Of a DNA stretch of 15,881 nucleotides, positions 14,681 through 15,881 are shown in pieces (the stretch's first letter is position 1; each line of letters starts with the position of its first letter). The DNA is taken from contig JBFHGR010000084.1 in the NCBI GenBank assembly GCA_041583015.1, forward strand, positions 1 to 15,881, written 5' to 3'. Origin of the DNA: Parvicella sp041583015. GTDB lineage: Bacteria > Bacteroidota > Bacteroidia > Flavobacteriales_D > Parvicellaceae. The position numbers and the translations under genes were made by a program. The notes below the pieces were generated by a model that was not told the DNA's origin, made no database searches, and worked only from the letters and a program-made list of their open reading frames with translations.

Positions 14681-15529
14681 ATGATTTATGTAGGAGAATT
14701 TAATACACTTAAGGCAAAGCGCCAGACAGATAATGGATATTACCTTTGTTGTAACGAGGACGAGGAAGTATTGCTGCCCAATAAATATGTGCCAAATGAT
14801 TTTGCAATAAATGATTTGTTGGATGTATTTGTATATAAAGATTCGGAAGATAGGATAGTAGCCACAACGGAAGAACCAAAAGTAATCATCAATGAATTTG
14901 CTTTTCTAAAAGTAAAAGATGTCAGTCACATTGGTGCTTTTTTAGACTGGGGATTAGAGAAAGATTTGTTAGTGCCATTCTCAGAACAAAGAATGAAAAT
15001 GGAGGCTGGAAGATTCTATGTTGTGTTTGCCTTTTTAGATGCTAAATCTGGAAGGATTGCTGCTAGTAATAAATGGAATAAATACATTCTCCCATTAGAG
15101 GAAGGATATCAAGAAGGTGATGAAGTAGAATTATTGATTGCCAACAAAAGTGAATTAGGTTTTACAGCCATCATTGATGATCATGCCAAAGGATTGATTT
15201 ATCACAATGAAATACACCAAGATTTAAATATAGGAGAACGTATTACTGGCTATATCAAAACCATTAGAGAAGATGGTAAAGTAGATTTAATGCTGCATAA
15301 AGTGGGCATGGAAAGACTGGACGACTCTTCTCAGATCATCATGGATAAGTTGGATGAGTTAAATGGATTCTTACCAGTACACGATAAGTCTGCACCAGAA
15401 GTTATTTATGATGCATTGGCCATGAGTAAAAAGACCTTTAAGAAAGCGGCTGGTATTCTTTACAAGCAGAAGTTAATAGAAATTACTTCAGAAGGAATCA
15501 AAAAAGTAGCAGGTGGAAAATCAGAGTAA
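14681..15529 (+). CDS. cvfB: CvfB-like S1 RNA-binding protein
   Basis: This 282-residue protein matches the CvfB/YitL family: tandem OB-fold S1-type RNA-binding domains followed by a winged helix. The most telling stretch is VKDVSHIGAFLDWGLEKDLLVPFSEQ (78-103), the family's S1 core; another S1-like domain covers about 172-218 (GFTAIIDDHAKGLIYHNEI...GKVDLML), and the C-terminal winged helix is about 228-280 (VIYDALAMSKKTFKKAAGILYKQKLIEI). In Gram-positive bacteria CvfB binds RNA and affects virulence-factor expression; its role in Bacteroidota is not settled. A TTG at 14645 would add 12 residues, but that codon lies in the -33 promoter element and the ATG at 14681 begins the usual MIYVGEFNTL. 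The last 17 bases overlap the start of a sigma-factor gene. The symbol is by family resemblance. Confidence 0.88.
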   Translation: MIYVGEFNTLKAKRQTDNGYYLCCNEDEEVLLPNKYVPNDFAINDLLDVFVYKDSEDRIVATTEEPKVIINEFAFLKVKDVSHIGAFLDWGLEKDLLVPFSEQRMKMEAGRFYVVFAFLDAKSGRIAASNKWNKYILPLEEGYQEGDEVELLIANKSELGFTAIIDDHAKGLIYHNEIHQDLNIGERITGYIKTIREDGKVDLMLHKVGMERLDDSSQIIMDKLDELNGFLPVHDKSAPEVIYDALAMSKKTFKKAAGILYKQKLIEITSEGIKKVAGGKSE

Positions 15530-15881
15530 TCTAAATATAGAAGAATTGGTTCACACCTACAGTGATGATTTATATAGGTACGCCTATTCACGAACCAATG
15601 ATCACGAAATAGCACAAGATTTAGTGCAAGATACTTTAATCGTTGCTTTTCAAAAAGCGGATACTTTTAGAGGAGAGAGCAGCCCCAAAACATGGCTGAC
15701 TTCTATCCTTAAGTTCAAAGTAGCAGATCATTACCGCAAGAAGATCAAAGAAAAAGTTTCGGATGTAGAAATAGGAGACATTTCAGAGAGTTTTAAGGGC
15801 AATGGTCATTGGAATGCAGATAAGTCACCATTTGTATTTGGAGATGAAGAACACTTGCTAGATAATCCAAAGTTTGTCAAC
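15513..15881 (+). CDS. ECF-type RNA polymerase sigma factor, N-terminal part (3' end outside window)
   Basis: The first 123 residues are visible and the frame is open to the window end. They contain sigma-70 region 2: DDLYRYAYSRTNDHEIAQDLVQDTLIVAFQKADTF with the conserved core-binding DLVQDT motif, then GESSPKTWLTSILKFKVADHYRKKIKE, the -10 recognition segment. A linker of about 40 residues follows; region 4 would lie beyond the edge. The start is taken as GTG 15513: an in-frame stop at 15507-15509 excludes anything earlier, and no ATG occurs before region 2. The start overlaps the CvfB-like gene by 17 nt in another frame, so both are on one mRNA and translation is probably coupled. An anti-sigma gene often follows such genes, but none can be seen here. 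Confidence 0.9.
   Translation, partial: MENQSNLNIEELVHTYSDDLYRYAYSRTNDHEIAQDLVQDTLIVAFQKADTFRGESSPKTWLTSILKFKVADHYRKKIKEKVSDVEIGDISESFKGNGHWNADKSPFVFGDEEHLLDNPKFVN

Noticed and set aside
1..15881. Defence island, prophage, IS element, CRISPR array or tRNA gene
   Set aside because: I found no transposase, integrase, nuclease or toxin-like protein, no regular spaced repeats and no cloverleaf-like sequence; the genes look like ordinary chromosomal ones.

Overview
The window looks like chromosomal DNA of a Bacteroidota bacterium, probably a Flavobacteriia-like lineage. The DNA is strongly A+T-rich. A TonB-dependent receptor is followed by a DUF4249-type lipoprotein, and there is a LytTR regulator paired with a propeller/Y_Y_Y sensor kinase. 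Shine-Dalgarno sequences are scarce, and several genes have the Bacteroidota promoter element TAnnTTTG just upstream. I see no tRNA, rRNA, IS element, CRISPR array or phage gene. This is inference from gene content; the species cannot be named.

Layout. (1) Positions 2-1424, plus strand: the 3' end of a TonB-dependent receptor and a DUF4249-like lipoprotein, an outer-membrane uptake pair. (2) 1569-3404, plus: an N-formylglutamate amidohydrolase-family enzyme, a 98-residue unknown protein and a signal-peptide-less M23 peptidase, closely spaced. (3) 3409-4785, minus: a class-3-like aldehyde dehydrogenase, tail-to-tail with the M23 gene, then a 313-bp AT-rich gap. (4) 5099-6772, minus: a small two-helix membrane protein and an FAD-dependent class A monooxygenase. 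The monooxygenase diverges from a TetR-family regulator (6840-7421, plus), and the 67-bp gap between them holds two promoter elements and a palindrome that fits a TetR operator. (5) 7527-14441, minus: a signalling block transcribed as sensor kinase, LytTR response regulator, a 997-residue secreted protein with a polyserine stretch, and a small lipoprotein. (6) 14681-15881, plus: a CvfB-like S1 RNA-binding protein overlapping the start of an ECF-type sigma factor that runs off the end.

The most interesting part is block 5. The kinase and regulator genes overlap by one base. The next gene in the same direction encodes a large secreted protein of no family I recognise. Its upstream region carries a promoter-like pair (TTTG, 19 bp, GAGGTTTG). 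Just upstream of that pair is a 9-bp direct repeat at 21-bp spacing, the geometry known for LytTR-domain binding sites. I infer a self-contained circuit: a periplasmic propeller sensor signals through the LytTR regulator to control the secreted polyserine protein and its companion lipoprotein. The second regulatory unit worth attention is the TetR/monooxygenase pair.

Several genes (TetR regulator, CvfB-like protein, sensor kinase) have the -7 element only 4-8 nt before the start codon, so their mRNAs are probably leaderless or nearly so. All functional calls come from reading motifs by eye; no database search was run.
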